A DNA stretch of 64,000 nt from Litoreibacter janthinus. Its GTDB lineage: Bacteria; Pseudomonadota; Alphaproteobacteria; Rhodobacterales; Rhodobacteraceae. This document shows positions 63,012-64,000 of the stretch, in pieces. The notes under the pieces were generated by a model. The model did not search any database. It had not been told where the DNA came from and saw only the letters and a program-made list of their open reading frames with translations. Each line of letters begins with the position of its first letter. Within the stretch, counting starts at the first letter, position 1. A program made the position numbers and the translations under genes. Location: the NCBI RefSeq assembly GCF_900111945.1, contig NZ_FOYO01000001.1, forward strand, positions 410,251-474,250. The letters run 5' to 3'.

Positions 63012-63022
63012 ATCGCATTAAT
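63000..63022. promoter_or_regulatory. Perfect 9-bp inverted repeat over the LysR start codon
   Basis: ATTAATGCG-N5-CGCATTAAT is a perfect dyad whose five-base spacer contains the start codon (63011-63009) of the LysR gene. Its centre is about 80 bases before the divergent tcuA start. Such a site would allow the regulator to block its own expression while acting on tcuA. It also contains the first codons of the LysR gene. Confidence 0.6.
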
Positions 63023-63093
63023 TGCGCCAAAACCGTCATTGGTCAAATTAAACCGACCGACGTAAACAGATGGTAGTAAGGGACCGGTCCATC

Positions 63094-64000
63094 ATGACAA
63101 AATACGACATCGCAATAATCGGCGGCGGGAACGCCGCACTCTGCGCCGCGATGACCGCCGCGGAAGCTGGCGCAAAAGTTGTCATCCTAGAGGCCGCCCC
63201 AAAGCCATATCGCGGTGGCAACTCGCGCCATACGCGCAACTTCCGGTGCATGCACTCCGGTCCATTGGGGCCGCTGGTCGACGACTACAGCGAAGACGAA
63301 TACATGGCCGACCTGCTCAAGGTCACGGATGGCAAAACCGATGAGGCGCTGGCCCGTCTGGCGATACGCACATCCGAAGAATGTCTTCCGTGGATGCAAT
63401 CCCACGGCGTTCGCTTTCAGCCACCCCTGTCGGGGACTTTGTCGCTGGCCCGTACAAACGCGTTCTTCATGGGGGGCGGCAAAGGGCTTGTGAATGCCTA
63501 TTACCGCACCGCAGAGCGCTTGGGCGTGGACGTGCTCTATGAGGCTGCCGTCACCCATCTGGAGCTTGAAAGCGATCGGATCACCCGCGTCGATTACAGC
63601 CATGAGGGCAGCAAACACAGCATTGAACCGAAGGCAGTTATTGTAGCCTCCGGCGGATTTCAGGCAGACATCGACTGGCTGACCCGCGCCTGGGGGCCAT
63701 CTGCGCGAAACTTCCTGATCCGCGGCACCCCATACAACCGTGGCGTCGTTCTGGCAGATCTTCTTGAACAAGGAGTACACTCCGTCGGCGATGCTGATCA
63801 ATGCCATGCTGTTGCGATTGACGGGCGGGCGCCAAAATATGACGGGGGGATCGTCACCCGCTTGGACTGCGTGCCGTTTTCCATCGTCGTCAACAAAAAT
63901 GCAGATCGCTTCTACGACGAGGGCGAAGACGTCTGGCCAAAACGTTATGCAATTTGGGGGCGGCTGGTCGCGGCTCAACCAGACCAGATTGGCTATGTCA
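63094..64000 (+). CDS. tcuA: FAD-dependent tricarballylate dehydrogenase TcuA (5' part)
   Basis: The first 302 residues of a flavoprotein that runs off the window. The N-terminus has the FAD motif YDIAIIGGGNAALCAAMTAAEAG at residues 4-26 (Rossmann GxGxxA type), then PYRGGNSRHTRNFRCMHSG near residue 38, which is typical of TcuA and the succinate-dehydrogenase/fumarate-reductase flavoprotein group, and later GGFQADIDWL near residue 190. TcuA oxidises tricarballylate to cis-aconitate. An AAGGGA ribosome site precedes the ATG. Other members of this group are 3-ketosteroid-type dehydrogenases, but the tricarboxylate neighbours favour TcuA. Confidence 0.85.
   Translation, partial: MTKYDIAIIGGGNAALCAAMTAAEAGAKVVILEAAPKPYRGGNSRHTRNFRCMHSGPLGPLVDDYSEDEYMADLLKVTDGKTDEALARLAIRTSEECLPWMQSHGVRFQPPLSGTLSLARTNAFFMGGGKGLVNAYYRTAERLGVDVLYEAAVTHLELESDRITRVDYSHEGSKHSIEPKAVIVASGGFQADIDWLTRAWGPSARNFLIRGTPYNRGVVLADLLEQGVHSVGDADQCHAVAIDGRAPKYDGGIVTRLDCVPFSIVVNKNADRFYDEGEDVWPKRYAIWGRLVAAQPDQIGYV

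Noticed and set aside
1..64000. tRNA, rRNA, CRISPR or insertion sequences
   Set aside because: I looked in the intergenic gaps, all shorter than 300 bases, and found no cloverleaf, no regularly spaced repeats, no transposase and no terminal inverted repeats.

Overview
The window looks like a chromosomal segment of a marine Rhodobacterales (Roseobacter-group) alphaproteobacterium. This is inferred from gene order and protein families: a regB // senC-regA divergent cluster, a urease operon carrying an extra small gene between ureB and ureC, glnK-amtB beside it, and typical Rhodobacteraceae small proteins (DUF2853-like, DUF1761-like). Coding density is very high, many neighbours overlap by ATGA or TGATG, and GC is moderately high. 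There is no tRNA, rRNA, CRISPR array, transposase or phage gene, and no gene-free stretch reaches 300 bases.

Layout. 1-2397: end of tsaD, gpsA, a YciI-like protein, an EVE-domain protein and a DUF1761-like membrane protein. 2398-2674: a non-coding stretch with two terminators and a possible small RNA. 2675-6782: DUF2853-like protein, extensin-like protein, ahcY, a small exported protein, an HD hydrolase and an acetyltransferase. 6887-8284: a GcvA-type LysR regulator divergent from a 54-residue protein and a small membrane protein. 8274-11339: the RegB/RegA redox two-component system with SenC and an overlapping lipoprotein gene. 11405-21900: PAS protein, tsaE, amgK, murU, addB, addA, trxA in one compact run, mixing tRNA modification, peptidoglycan recycling and recombination. 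22091-27347: ureDAB-x-CEFG. 27480-29162: amtB and glnK, read toward urease, so urea and ammonium handling sit together. 29420-34879: a class A penicillin-binding protein, MlaC and MlaA homologues, and a type I secretion ABC transporter with its adaptor. 36190-42993: mixed metabolic and membrane genes (RidA, glycerophosphodiesterase, FemAB-like acyltransferase, pterin dehydratase, MscS, peroxiredoxin, FAD reductase, rsmD, two small proteins). 43046-47578: orphan TRAP binding protein, recQ, yaaA, VOC protein. 47710-50910: a Tat-exported FAD oxidase followed by three tightly packed membrane-associated genes of unknown function. 50907-53461: a lipoprotein and typA.

53577-64000 is the most coherent accessory region: a TctD/TctE two-component system divergent from a TctC binding protein, a single-chain TctA-TctB transporter, a 4-oxalomesaconate tautomerase (GalD family), a D-2-hydroxyacid dehydrogenase, an AbrB-type membrane protein, a LysR regulator with a perfect dyad over its own start codon, and the first part of a TcuA-type tricarballylate dehydrogenase. 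Together they suggest sensing, import and breakdown of a tricarboxylate or oxo-tricarboxylate; the exact substrate is not evident from the sequence.

The best candidates for undescribed biology are this tricarboxylate island, the 47710-50910 gene set, the small gene inside the urease operon, and the structured non-coding stretch near 2421-2560. All names rest on reading motifs by eye; no database search was run.
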